Positions 1 to 7,590 of a DNA stretch of 64,000 bases are shown one piece after another; position 1 is the stretch's first letter; every line of letters starts with the position of its first letter. A program made the position numbers and the translations under genes. The notes below the pieces were generated by a model that saw only the letters and a program-made list of their open reading frames with translations, was not told where the DNA came from and ran no database searches. Origin of the DNA: Marinomonas piezotolerans (GTDB lineage: Bacteria; Pseudomonadota; Gammaproteobacteria; Pseudomonadales; Marinomonadaceae); NCBI RefSeq assembly GCF_003362755.1, contig NZ_QKRA01000004.1, positions 62,001-126,000 of the forward strand, given 5' to 3'.

Positions 1-1
1 T

Positions 2-136
2 TTTGATATCCCACTGGTCCAAAAACTGTTGCTAGAAGCGCCGACTGGCTACAAGCCAAGTAGTGGCTTGTGTGACCTTGTGTGGGAGAGTTGCGAAAGC
101 CGAGCTGGTGAGAAGCCTAAAAGCTCGTTGCATTGA
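2..136 (+). CDS. 3' end of an unidentified gene (partial)
   Basis: An open frame enters from the left edge and gives 44 residues (FDIPLVQKLLLEAP near the start, ending KPKSSLH) before a TGA at 134-136. The start lies outside the window. I do not recognise the family. The position just upstream of an O-antigen-ligase-type gene on the same strand would suit an envelope polysaccharide gene such as a glycosyltransferase, but that is inference from the neighbour only. Confidence 0.4.
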   Translation, partial: FDIPLVQKLLLEAPTGYKPSSGLCDLVWESCESRAGEKPKSSLH

Positions 137-201
137 GGGAATAGGGTACACAAAACTGTATTTTCTCTTTAAAATGCTTCGGACTTTTTAAGGAAGCAGA
201 T

Positions 202-1428
202 ATGTTGTTAAAACAGGGCGTTTGGTGGCTAGCAGGTTTATGTTTAGCTCTGTCGTTGGTTATCCCTAATGGGTATAGTGTGGGATCAGCGGCGTTATTT
301 CTCATGTCAGCAGCAGCTCTTCAACTTTCCAAGCAGCGTCTATCTGCTCAAGACAAGCGTTTGGCGATCACTTTCGCTGCTTACTTTTTCCTCATGGTGC
401 TGTTTGTCTATTTGGATGGTTGGCATTATAGAGAGCTGGATCGTCCTTCTCGTTTTCTCCTAGTACTACCGGTCTTGTTCTTGATGCTTTATAGCCAGGG
501 GCCTCGTGTTGCTCTTTGGATAGGGGCAATGCTTGGCTCCTATGGAGCTTTGGCAGTGGCGATCTACGAGCGCTTTGTGTTGCATATACCCAGAGCAAAA
601 GGAGGGGAGAACCCTATCATGTTTGGGGATATATCCTTGTTGCTTGGGCTGTTAAGTGCGGTGACTGCATTGTATTTCTTTTCTAAACGTCAACGCTTAC
701 TTACTGCTTTGGCTGCAGTAGCGTTTGTGTCAGGTGTTATGGGGTCTTTGTTATCCGGCTCGCGCGGCGGCTGGGTAGCGGTGCCGTTGATCTTATTATT
801 CCTGCTATGGCAAAGCAGGGACTTATTAGGAAAGAAGCTGGTTGTTGGTATTTGTATCCTAGCAATTGCTAGTGTCGTAATTGTGCTCAACGTGCCTCAA
901 CTTGGCGTTGCGAAACGCGTAGATCAAGCAATACACGGCATTGATGTATATTTCAAAGGTAACCCTAACACCTCGATTGGACTTCGTTTTGAAATGTGGA
1001 AAGCAAATCTGCATTTATTCACCACTGCCCCGTTATTTGGTGTAGGTGAATACCGTGGGTTAGAGGTCAAAAAACAGCTAGCCCAAGAAGGGCTAATGAC
1101 GAACAGTGCTGCTAGGTTTTCCCATGCTCATAATGAATATATTGATGCATTAGGGTTGCGGGGCTTGGTTGGGTTCTTAGCGCTGATGGCTGTGTATTTG
1201 GTTCCTTTGAGATTGTTCTTAGCGAAGATGCGTGAATATAAAGACAATTGGAACGTTAAAGCCTATGCCATGGCGGGGGCGTTGGTGCCGATGAGTTATA
1301 TGGATTTTGCGCTGACGCAGTCGATGTTTAGCCATAATATCGGTGTGATGATGTATGTTTTTCCGATTGTATTCTTCTGGGCGGCGACGCGGTGGGCCGA
1401 GCGAGAAGCCAAAGGCGAAGCGTTATAA
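202..1428 (+). CDS. O-antigen ligase family membrane protein (Wzy_C domain)
   Basis: A 408-residue polytopic inner-membrane protein with about ten hydrophobic segments. It carries two signatures of the WaaL/Wzy_C family: SGSRGGW near residue 185 and a periplasmic-loop HAHNEY near residue 307, followed by LGLRGLVG. Members transfer undecaprenyl-linked O-polysaccharide to lipid A-core, or polymerise or ligate other glycans, so the exact substrate cannot be told from sequence. The ATG at 202 is preceded by AGGAAG. The gene ends just before a REP cluster, and the next gene is on the opposite strand. Confidence 0.75.
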   Translation: MLLKQGVWWLAGLCLALSLVIPNGYSVGSAALFLMSAAALQLSKQRLSAQDKRLAITFAAYFFLMVLFVYLDGWHYRELDRPSRFLLVLPVLFLMLYSQGPRVALWIGAMLGSYGALAVAIYERFVLHIPRAKGGENPIMFGDISLLLGLLSAVTALYFFSKRQRLLTALAAVAFVSGVMGSLLSGSRGGWVAVPLILLFLLWQSRDLLGKKLVVGICILAIASVVIVLNVPQLGVAKRVDQAIHGIDVYFKGNPNTSIGLRFEMWKANLHLFTTAPLFGVGEYRGLEVKKQLAQEGLMTNSAARFSHAHNEYIDALGLRGLVGFLALMAVYLVPLRLFLAKMREYKDNWNVKAYAMAGALVPMSYMDFALTQSMFSHNIGVMMYVFPIVFFWAATRWAEREAKGEAL

Positions 1429-1438
1429 CAGTGTTTTT

Positions 1439-1540
1439 GTAGGCCGTTATTCATGGAGACAATGTTGTTTCTGTCGGAATAAGTTCCGACCTACCGTTCG
1501 GGGTGGTGCGTTGTTTTTGTCGAAATAAATTACGATCTAT
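1439..1540. repeat. REP palindrome cluster 1
   Basis: Three REP-like units. One is a degenerate forward unit at 1439-1460 (GTAGGccGttATTCAT form). The others are inverted units at 1472-1494 (GTCGGAATAAGTTCCGAC then CTAC) and 1518-1540. The inverted units end in CTAC, the complement of the GTAG foot seen in the other copies. The third unit contains the stop codon of the DUF2235 gene (1537-1539). Confidence 0.75.
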
Positions 1541-2565
1541 CGCGCGCGGGATTGCTGGTTAGAAGACCTCCAAATAGTTGCTGGAATGGGGCATCGGGTG
1601 ATGGGGAAGTATCCTGTGTTACTGTGGATGCGTTGAATCACGCTTCGATGCCAATGCGGTGACAAGGTCAAGCTGGTTTGATCCTGCTCGAGGACGCTGC
1701 AGAGTCTCGGCGCGAGGGTAAGGTCATGCCATGCGCCAATGCGACTTTCTTGATAATGTATTTTGCCATAAGGCTTAGGTTCAATTTTAAGTAACGGCTG
1801 CCATGGGGATCCCAGCGTACCTTTGCTACGAACCATTTGATAACAGCGTTGGTTTGTCTGCTGTTCGATCCAGTTCGTAAATATCTGCAAGACTACATCG
1901 CCAATGCCATCTTTGCGATAGCTTCCCCCAATGTCTGAATGTACCCCTGGTAGCCATATTTCTCGTGCCCGTTTGTCGTGATTCATTAATGTCGGTCGAA
2001 ATGCGAGGCGTTGTTCGTCCAGTGCCACGAGATGCAGTGCTTTGTGGACGCCCTCGGGAAGAGTGTGGCCGTGTTCGAAGACCACATCTGTGGTGGGGCG
2101 TTGAGTCACTTCTAGATTCGGCCAGCCGATGGACGCGACGGTGTCGAGTACAGCTTCGATGATGATAGCGCGATCTAAGAGAGGTGTGATTAATGCAGCA
2201 AAGCGTCTGGCTAGGGCCGCTCCGCGGCTGAAACCGATGAGTACAATATGGCTCGTGGCGGTATTGTAGTGTGCTTTAAAATCTTGCAGTGCGCGATTTA
2301 AAATCGTTGCAACATGACCCGTTTCAATGGCGAAGGCAGCGTTGAATTTCTGTTCGAACCAATGGCCATAGGTGCCAATGCCAGCGTAGTAGAAACTGCG
2401 ATGGGTGGAGTGTGTAGGTGTGACCCCTGGATGATCTTTGATGCGCCCGCCTAATAGCAGGTGAGATTTTAGTACGTTGGTGATACTGATAATGCTGCTT
2501 GATGATGCGTAGGCATCGTTTGGACAATTGTCAGTACCGTCGAAATGAAAAAATAACATCGACAT
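1537..2565 (-). CDS. DUF2235 alpha/beta-hydrolase (Tle1-like fold)
   Basis: 342 residues. The N-terminus has the DUF2235 signature FFHFDGTDN, then YYAGIGTYG, the nucleophile elbow GFSRGAALAR near residue 112, and WLPGVHSDIGGSY with the His-Asp pair typical of the family. DUF2235 includes Tle1 phospholipase effectors of type VI secretion as well as many housekeeping hydrolases. No T6SS gene, immunity gene or signal peptide is visible here, so a toxin role is not supported. The stop codon lies inside a REP palindrome, so the C-terminus may have been altered by the repeat. Confidence 0.75.
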   Translation of the reverse strand: MSMLFFHFDGTDNCPNDAYASSSSIISITNVLKSHLLLGGRIKDHPGVTPTHSTHRSFYYAGIGTYGHWFEQKFNAAFAIETGHVATILNRALQDFKAHYNTATSHIVLIGFSRGAALARRFAALITPLLDRAIIIEAVLDTVASIGWPNLEVTQRPTTDVVFEHGHTLPEGVHKALHLVALDEQRLAFRPTLMNHDKRAREIWLPGVHSDIGGSYRKDGIGDVVLQIFTNWIEQQTNQRCYQMVRSKGTLGSPWQPLLKIEPKPYGKIHYQESRIGAWHDLTLAPRLCSVLEQDQTSLTLSPHWHRSVIQRIHSNTGYFPITRCPIPATIWRSSNQQSRAR

Positions 2566-2631
2566 AACTATTCCTTGTGTTGTCTATCTCCACCTTCCTA
2601 GTGGCTGAAATTATCGTAGCATAGATTTTGA

Positions 2632-2649
2632 GTCGGAATAAACTTCGAC
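2632..2649. repeat. Single REP-like palindrome
   Basis: GTCGGAATAAACTTCGAC, an 18-bp near-perfect palindrome of the same type as the REP units elsewhere in the window, lying between the DUF2235 gene start and the FKBP gene end. Confidence 0.6.
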
Positions 2650-2675
2650 AAACAAGGGTGGGAGGTTGTAGGTGG

Positions 2676-2705
2676 ATACAAAAACGGCCTCATATGAGGC
2701 CGTTT
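2676..2705 (-). terminator. Rho-independent terminator of the FKBP gene
   Basis: A perfect 24-bp palindrome (AAACGGCCTCAT and its complement, 2682-2705), followed on the minus strand by a T run. It lies 21 bp past the FKBP stop codon. Confidence 0.85.
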
Positions 2706-2726
2706 AAATATAAAAGTAAGGCTGTA

Positions 2727-3434
2727 TTACTCAGCTGGCGCTTCTTCTGGTTGCTCGATGTCTAGCAGTTCAACTGTGAATTGCAGCGCGGCATTCGGTG
2801 GGATTGGGCCAGTGCCACCGGGGCCGTAGGCGAGGTCAGATGGAATGTAGAATTCGTACTTTGATCCGACAGGCATAAGCTGTACGCCTTCTGTCCAGCC
2901 TGGGATGACTTGATTAAGAGGGAAAGAGATCGGCTCGCCGCGCTCGTAGGAGCTGTCAAATACGGTGCCATCGATTAGTTTACCTTCGTAGTTCACTTTA
3001 ACGGTGTCGGTTTCGCTTGGCTTGTCGCCGTCACCTTCGGTGATCACTTTGTATGCTAGGCCTGACTCTGTGACCATGACGCCGTCTTCTTCGGCTTTTT
3101 CATCAATCCAAGCTTGGCCTTCGGCTTTGGCTTTTTCTGCCAGCTCTGCCTGTTCGCGTTGCGCTTTTTCCATTTGTTCTTGCTGGAAGGTTTGAATCGT
3201 TGTTTGTACTTCTTCCATTGTCATTTGCGGCTCGTTGCCTTTGAACGAGTCTTCAAAACCTGCTTTGAAAGCCTCTAAATCTAGGCCATCAAAGTCACTT
3301 GCCATACGGCCACCGAACATGGTGCCAATAGCGTAACCGAGTTTTTGCTCTTTGCTGTCTAGCTCGACGTGATCATCCGCTTGTGCCATTGAAATGGAGG
3401 ACATGACCAGCGCGGCGACTAATGTTTTTTTCAT
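2727..3434 (-). CDS. fkpA: FKBP-type peptidyl-prolyl isomerase, exported (FkpA/Mip family)
   Basis: 235 residues with a clear signal peptide (MKKTLVAALVMSSISMAQA, cleavage near residue 19). An FKBP_N dimerisation region follows to about residue 120, with a highly charged coiled stretch rich in Glu, Gln, Lys and Ala. The C-terminal FKBP domain has VKVNYEGKLIDGTVFDSSYERG, PLNQVIPGWTEGVQLMPVG and SDLAYGPGG, the usual active-site strand pattern. It should act as a periplasmic folding isomerase and chaperone. The ATG is preceded by GGAACGAG. The gene is monocistronic with its own terminator. Assignment to FkpA rather than Mip or FklB is by overall form. Confidence 0.85.
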   Translation of the reverse strand: MKKTLVAALVMSSISMAQADDHVELDSKEQKLGYAIGTMFGGRMASDFDGLDLEAFKAGFEDSFKGNEPQMTMEEVQTTIQTFQQEQMEKAQREQAELAEKAKAEGQAWIDEKAEEDGVMVTESGLAYKVITEGDGDKPSETDTVKVNYEGKLIDGTVFDSSYERGEPISFPLNQVIPGWTEGVQLMPVGSKYEFYIPSDLAYGPGGTGPIPPNAALQFTVELLDIEQPEEAPAE

Positions 3435-3942
3435 GAGAACTCGTTCCGTTGGTAATTAGTTTAAAAAGTCTTTCACATAAGAACTTGTTGGGGTGCGAAA
3501 TGAGAATTTCAAGCGTGGCAAACAAACGTGGTTTGTTCTAGCTGAAGATACGCCTTGTGCCTCGCAAATCGATCCAAGGTACTGTTCTAGCATAAGAAGG
3601 CGTTCCTACGCCAACCCATGTTGTCACTTTACCAAAGTGAACCCCTTCACCTGCACACCTTGTTTGTCTTGGAATGATATGCCAAGCACAAGGCGTCGTT
3701 TGAATGTATGCCTCGATAAAACGGTCGACAAGCGTCTTTACGGATGGCTGACGGTATTTGTCAATTTTAAAAGTAAAGATGGTGAAGGCTGTAGGTCGAG
3801 ATTCATCTAGACAGGTGTTTTGACGGAATGAATTCCGACCTACCGTTCGAGCTCTAGCTGGTTGGGTGATGGTGGGTTCTGTAGGTCGAGATTCATCTCG
3901 ACACGTTGTTATCGGGATGAAGATCGACCCACAGAAAGCTAT
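3435..3942. other. Gene-free stretch with several inverted repeats
   Basis: 508 bp between the FKBP promoter side and the Hsp33 stop. The right part (3791-3932) is a REP cluster. The left part holds nested stems: ggcgt/acgcc at 3599-3612, a tcacttt/aaagtga hairpin near 3625-3641, and a perfect 11-bp pairing of 3550-3560 with 3686-3696. A 105-codon open frame on the plus strand covers it, but it is Cys- and Arg-rich, has no clear ribosome site and looks like nothing known, so I do not call it a gene. Confidence 0.5.
3791..3932. repeat. REP palindrome cluster 2
   Basis: Four units in alternating orientation: 3791-3812 (GTAGGTCGAGATTCATCTAG form), 3821-3843 (inverted, GACGGAATGAATTCCGAC then CTAC), 3881-3902 (forward) and 3911-3932 (inverted, degenerate). 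This is the arrangement of BIME-type REP pairs. Confidence 0.75.
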
Positions 3943-4821
3943 TTAATGAGTGTGGGCTTGGTCACCTAAGTAGTCATCTAAGTCTTCTTTTAAAAAGGAG
4001 TAAGACTCGGCGCAAAACTGACACTCTACGTTGATAGCGCCTTGTTCACTTAGGATTTCACGCACTTCTTCGGCGCCCATAGAAATGATTGCGTCCAAGG
4101 TCCGCTGACGTGTACAAGAGCACCCAAACTGCATGGTTTTAGCATCGTATAAACGCAGCTCTTCCTCGTGGTAAAGGCGGTGTAAGAGCGTTGCGGTGTC
4201 AAGATCAAATAGCTCTTCATCTTTAACCGTCGATGCTAAGTGAACGAAGCGTTCCCAAGCGTCTTCATCGCCTTCTTGCGCTTGCTCTGCTGGTAGGCGT
4301 TGTAGGAATAATCCACCAGCCTGCACTCCATTAGACGCGAGCCATACGCGGCTGGGCAGTTGTTCTGATTGCATGAAGTATTGTTCTAGGCACTCCGCCA
4401 GCGAATCGCCAACGATTTCGACTATGCCCTGGTAACGCTGGCCGTTACGAGGTGTGATTGTAATGACGAGATAGCCACCTTCTAGTAATTCTTTTAGGGA
4501 GACCGTTGCAGGGAACTCTTGCTCTTGATCCCATTGCGCGATGCCTCGAAGATTTTGTTTTTCATCGCATTCGGTCATTAGGGTTTGCAAAGGCCCGTTG
4601 CCTTTACACTGAATCGATAGCACGCCATCGATCTTAATAATGTCACGCAATAACGCAATGGCGGCGGTAAATTCGCCTAACAGTTTTTCCAGCGACTCAG
4701 GGTAGGATTTGCGGGAAATAATGTTTTGATAAGCATCGGTTAATAGTACGCGCTCGCCCCGAACATTGGTGTGGTCAAAGGAAAAGCGTTGGATTTCGTT
4801 GATATTGTTCACAAGAAGCAC
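3943..4821 (-). CDS. hslO: Hsp33 redox-regulated chaperone
   Basis: 292 residues, the usual Hsp33 length. The C-terminal redox switch is intact: CSC near residue 231 and CQFC about 30 residues later form the CxC...CxxC zinc centre that unfolds on oxidation and activates the holdase. The N-terminal substrate-binding domain includes GPLQTLMTECD and LRGIAQWDQE. The start appears to be GTG at 4821 with no good ribosome site; an internal GTG eleven bases downstream of it is out of the way and equally weak. It is transcribed away from yheS, with a shared 164-bp promoter region. Confidence 0.93.
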   Translation of the reverse strand: MLLVNNINEIQRFSFDHTNVRGERVLLTDAYQNIISRKSYPESLEKLLGEFTAAIALLRDIIKIDGVLSIQCKGNGPLQTLMTECDEKQNLRGIAQWDQEQEFPATVSLKELLEGGYLVITITPRNGQRYQGIVEIVGDSLAECLEQYFMQSEQLPSRVWLASNGVQAGGLFLQRLPAEQAQEGDEDAWERFVHLASTVKDEELFDLDTATLLHRLYHEEELRLYDAKTMQFGCSCTRQRTLDAIISMGAEEVREILSEQGAINVECQFCAESYSFLKEDLDDYLGDQAHTH

Positions 4822-4985
4822 CGTTAAATAAAGTATCTGCGTATTTTAGAACGCAGTAAAAAGGTTTGCACCCTATGTGGGGATGGATGGTAAGGATTAA
4901 AGGTGTAATTGAAATGTGTAGGCCGTGCTTTAAAGCGACAATCTAGATAAAATGCCGCTTTCGATTTTTCATTACAGAGAGCCTC

Positions 4986-6908
4986 ATGATTCAGTTTTCC
5001 CAAATCAGTTTGCAGCGCGGTACGCAGTTTTTGCTTGAGCACGCCGATATGACCATTTTTGAAGGTCAGAAAGTCGGGTTGATCGGAGCGAATGGCGCGG
5101 GCAAGTCATCGTTGTTTGCGATGGTGCGCGGAATATTGCATGCCGACACGGGGGAGATTATTTTGCCGGGCCAACGCCGTATTTCGTTTATGGCTCAAGA
5201 AGTCGAAGAGGTAGACCGCTCAGCTTTGGATTATTGCCTTGATGGCGATGAGCGCCTGCGTCTGATCGAAGCTAAAATTGAAGAGGCTCAAGCCAATGGC
5301 GATGATCATGGTCACGCTCATTGGCTCAGCGAATACGAAAATGCGCACGGCTACACAGCGCAAGCACGTGGAGAAATGCTGCTGCAGGGGCTTGGTTTTA
5401 AAATGGCCGACATGCAACGCAACGTGTCGGACTTCTCTGGCGGTTGGCGTATCCGCTTGAACCTCGCACGCGCCTTGATGAGCCCTTCGGACATACTGCT
5501 ACTCGATGAGCCGACCAACCACTTAGATTTGGATGCGGTCATGTGGCTAGAGAACTGGCTGCGCGGTTATCCCGGTACGCTATTGTTGATTTCACACGAC
5601 AGGGATTTTCTCGATGGTATCTGTAGCCATATCGTGCACCTGTACCAGAAAAAGCTCAATCTTTATAAAGGGAATTACTCGAACTACGAGCGTCAGCGGG
5701 CCGAACATTTGGCGCAACAGCAAGCCACGTTTGAGCAACAGCAGCGCAAACGCGAGCATTTACAGCAGTATGTAGACCGCTTTCGTTACAAAGCGACTAA
5801 GGCGAAGCAGGCGCAGAGTCGTTTGAAGATGCTGGAAAAAATGGAATCCATCGGCCCAGCACACATCGATTCCCAGTTTGAATTTACCATTCCAATGGCG
5901 GATAAAACCTCGGACCAGCTTGTCAGTTTGATTCAAGCTGATCTGGGTTATGTGTTGGACGATGGATCGCACAAAGTTCAGTTGGCACAGTCCAATTTCT
6001 CGTTGCGTGATGGCCAGCGTATCGGCTTGTTGGGCCCTAATGGCGCGGGTAAATCCACACTTATCAAGTCCATCGTGCAGGAGTTGGAGCTACTCGGTGG
6101 CGAGCGAGTTTATGGGGAAAACACTAAAATTGGCTACTTTTCTCAGCATCAGCTCAGTGCATTAGACCTAGAAGCCTCGCCCGTGTTGCATATCCAGCGT
6201 TTGACACCGACTGCCCTAGAGTCGGATGTGCGCCGATATCTGGGTGGGTTTGGTTTTGTGGGCGATGATGCCCTCCGAGCAGTAAAAGGCTTCTCGGGTG
6301 GTGAAAAGGCTCGCTTGGCGCTGTCATTGATTGCGTGGCAGAAACCGAACTTGCTCGTGCTCGACGAGCCGACGAACCACTTGGACATCGAAATGCGCCA
6401 AGCTTTGACGGAAGCCTTGCAAGAATTCAATGGCGCGATTCTAGTGGTGTCCCACGATCGACACTTGCTGAACAGCACTGTGGATGAGTTCTTCCTAGTG
6501 GCGGATCATAAAGTGGAAGCATTCGATGGTGACTTACAGGCGTATCATCAGTGGTTGCAAGCGCGCCAACAACAAGCCAACCAAGCTGAAAAGGCCGAGT
6601 CGGGTGAGCCAAAAGTAGATAAAGTGGATCGCAAAGAAGAGCGCCGTAAAGCCGCTGAATTGCGCGAGAAACTGCGTCCTCTACGTAAAGCGGTGGAAAA
6701 GCACGAAAAAGCGATGCAGACCGCTCAAGGTCATCTCGATACCATTAGTGAAGCGATGTCTGATAACAGCCTTTACGAAGCGGCTAATAAAGACAAACTC
6801 ACCGCCTTGCTCGCCAATGAAGCCAAATGGAAGCAGTCGCTTGAACAAGCAGAAGAAGCTTGGTTTGAAGCGCAAGAAGCCCTAGAAGAAGCGGAAGCCG
6901 CATTGTAG
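4986..6908 (+). CDS. yheS: ABC-F ATPase YheS
   Basis: 640 residues with two ABC domains on one chain and no membrane segments. The first Walker A is GANGAGKSS and the second GPNGAGKST, each followed by an ABC signature (SGGW, SGGEKAR) and LLLDEPTNHLD or LVLDEPTNHLD. The linker between them holds the charged P-site tRNA-interaction region (RQRAEHLAQQQATFEQQQRKR). The C-terminus is a basic/acidic coiled coil (EERRKAAELREKLRPL onward). Length and order match E. coli YheS, a ribosome-binding translation factor. The TAG stop (6906-6908) is made by the GTAG foot of a REP unit, so the native C-terminus may have been replaced. Confidence 0.9.
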   Translation: MIQFSQISLQRGTQFLLEHADMTIFEGQKVGLIGANGAGKSSLFAMVRGILHADTGEIILPGQRRISFMAQEVEEVDRSALDYCLDGDERLRLIEAKIEEAQANGDDHGHAHWLSEYENAHGYTAQARGEMLLQGLGFKMADMQRNVSDFSGGWRIRLNLARALMSPSDILLLDEPTNHLDLDAVMWLENWLRGYPGTLLLISHDRDFLDGICSHIVHLYQKKLNLYKGNYSNYERQRAEHLAQQQATFEQQQRKREHLQQYVDRFRYKATKAKQAQSRLKMLEKMESIGPAHIDSQFEFTIPMADKTSDQLVSLIQADLGYVLDDGSHKVQLAQSNFSLRDGQRIGLLGPNGAGKSTLIKSIVQELELLGGERVYGENTKIGYFSQHQLSALDLEASPVLHIQRLTPTALESDVRRYLGGFGFVGDDALRAVKGFSGGEKARLALSLIAWQKPNLLVLDEPTNHLDIEMRQALTEALQEFNGAILVVSHDRHLLNSTVDEFFLVADHKVEAFDGDLQAYHQWLQARQQQANQAEKAESGEPKVDKVDRKEERRKAAELREKLRPLRKAVEKHEKAMQTAQGHLDTISEAMSDNSLYEAANKDKLTALLANEAKWKQSLEQAEEAWFEAQEALEEAEAAL

Positions 6909-6998
6909 GTCGTGATTGATCGAGACATTGTGTTTAGAATTGTCGGAATAAATTCCGACCTACAGAGGGTTGGTTTGTAGGTCGTGATTTATCGCGAC
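6905..6998. repeat. REP palindromes on the left side of the RAYT gene
   Basis: Forward unit 6905-6926 (GTAGGTCGTGATTGATCGAG), inverted unit 6941-6963 (GTCGGAATAAATTCCGAC then CTAC), forward unit 6977-6998 (GTAGGTCGTGATTTATCGCG). The GTAG at the foot of each stem is the tetranucleotide known to be needed for recognition by REP-associated transposases. Confidence 0.85.
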
Positions 6999-7036
6999 AA
7001 TTTTGTGTTTTTAAAAGACATTAACAAGGAGGTTAT

Positions 7037-7489
7037 ATGTCATGGAATGATCTTAGAAAAGGTCGATATTCAAAGTTGCACTTCGAATATCTGATCACTT
7101 TCAATACTCTCAACAGAACTCCTCACTTTTTAGACTTCGAGTTAGCTCACTTGTTTTGCCAGCAAATAAAAAGAAATCAACAGCTGCATCAATGTACTTG
7201 GTTAGCTTGGGTTCTGATGCCTGATCACTTTCACGGACTGGTTCGTTTGGATGGTGAGAGTGCGCAGTTATCTTCTATTGTTCGTCATTTGAAAGGCAGT
7301 AGTTCGAATGTAATTAATAAGTATCTGAATGCTAGCGGGAGCTTATGGCAGCCTTCGTTTCACGATCACGCATTGCGTGCAGAAGAGGATCGTTTGAAAG
7401 TTGCTAGGTATATTGTCGCCAATCCATTACGAAAAGGGTTGGTTAGAAACGTTCAAGAATATCCATATTGGGATTCAGTGTATTTGTAG
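7037..7489 (+). CDS. rayT: REP-associated tyrosine transposase (RAYT, Y1/IS200-like)
   Basis: 150 residues of the Y1_Tnp fold. The HUH motif is HFH at residues 64-66 (MPDHFHGLV), and the catalytic tyrosine is Tyr125 in ARYIVANPLRKGLV. WQPSFHDHALR between them is typical of RAYTs rather than mobile IS200/IS605. Such proteins bind and cut single-stranded REP hairpins at the GTAG foot. The ATG follows AAGGAGG with good spacing. The gene is flanked on both sides by REP units of two sequence forms. It sits between two ABC-F genes, with no terminal inverted repeats of its own, and appears intact. Confidence 0.9.
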   Translation: MSWNDLRKGRYSKLHFEYLITFNTLNRTPHFLDFELAHLFCQQIKRNQQLHQCTWLAWVLMPDHFHGLVRLDGESAQLSSIVRHLKGSSSNVINKYLNASGSLWQPSFHDHALRAEEDRLKVARYIVANPLRKGLVRNVQEYPYWDSVYL

Positions 7490-7496
7490 CGCATTG

Positions 7497-7590
7497 TAGG
7501 TCGTGATTCATCGCGACACTGTGCGTTGATTTGTCGGAATAAATTCCGACCTACAGCGATAAAGTCTGCCGTAGGTCGGAATTTTGACTA
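7497..7590. repeat. REP palindromes on the right side of the RAYT gene
   Basis: Forward unit 7497-7518 (GTAGGTCGTGATTCATCGCG), inverted unit 7532-7554 (GTCGGAATAAATTCCGAC then CTAC) and a shortened forward unit 7571-7588 (GTAGGTCGGAATTTTGAC). The last one abuts the ettA stop codon at 7588-7590. With the left-hand group this gives a symmetric set around the transposase gene. Confidence 0.85.

Noticed and set aside
2324..2527. Short basic ORF inside the DUF2235 gene
   Set aside because: Shadow frame of a well-supported gene; no family similarity.
1537..2565. Type VI secretion effector module
   Set aside because: The DUF2235 fold allows it, but there are no VgrG, PAAR, Hcp, adaptor or immunity genes around it.
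3493..3810. 105-codon plus-strand open frame between the FKBP gene and Hsp33
   Set aside because: Unusual composition rich in Cys and Arg, no convincing ribosome site, no recognisable family, and its end runs into a REP unit.
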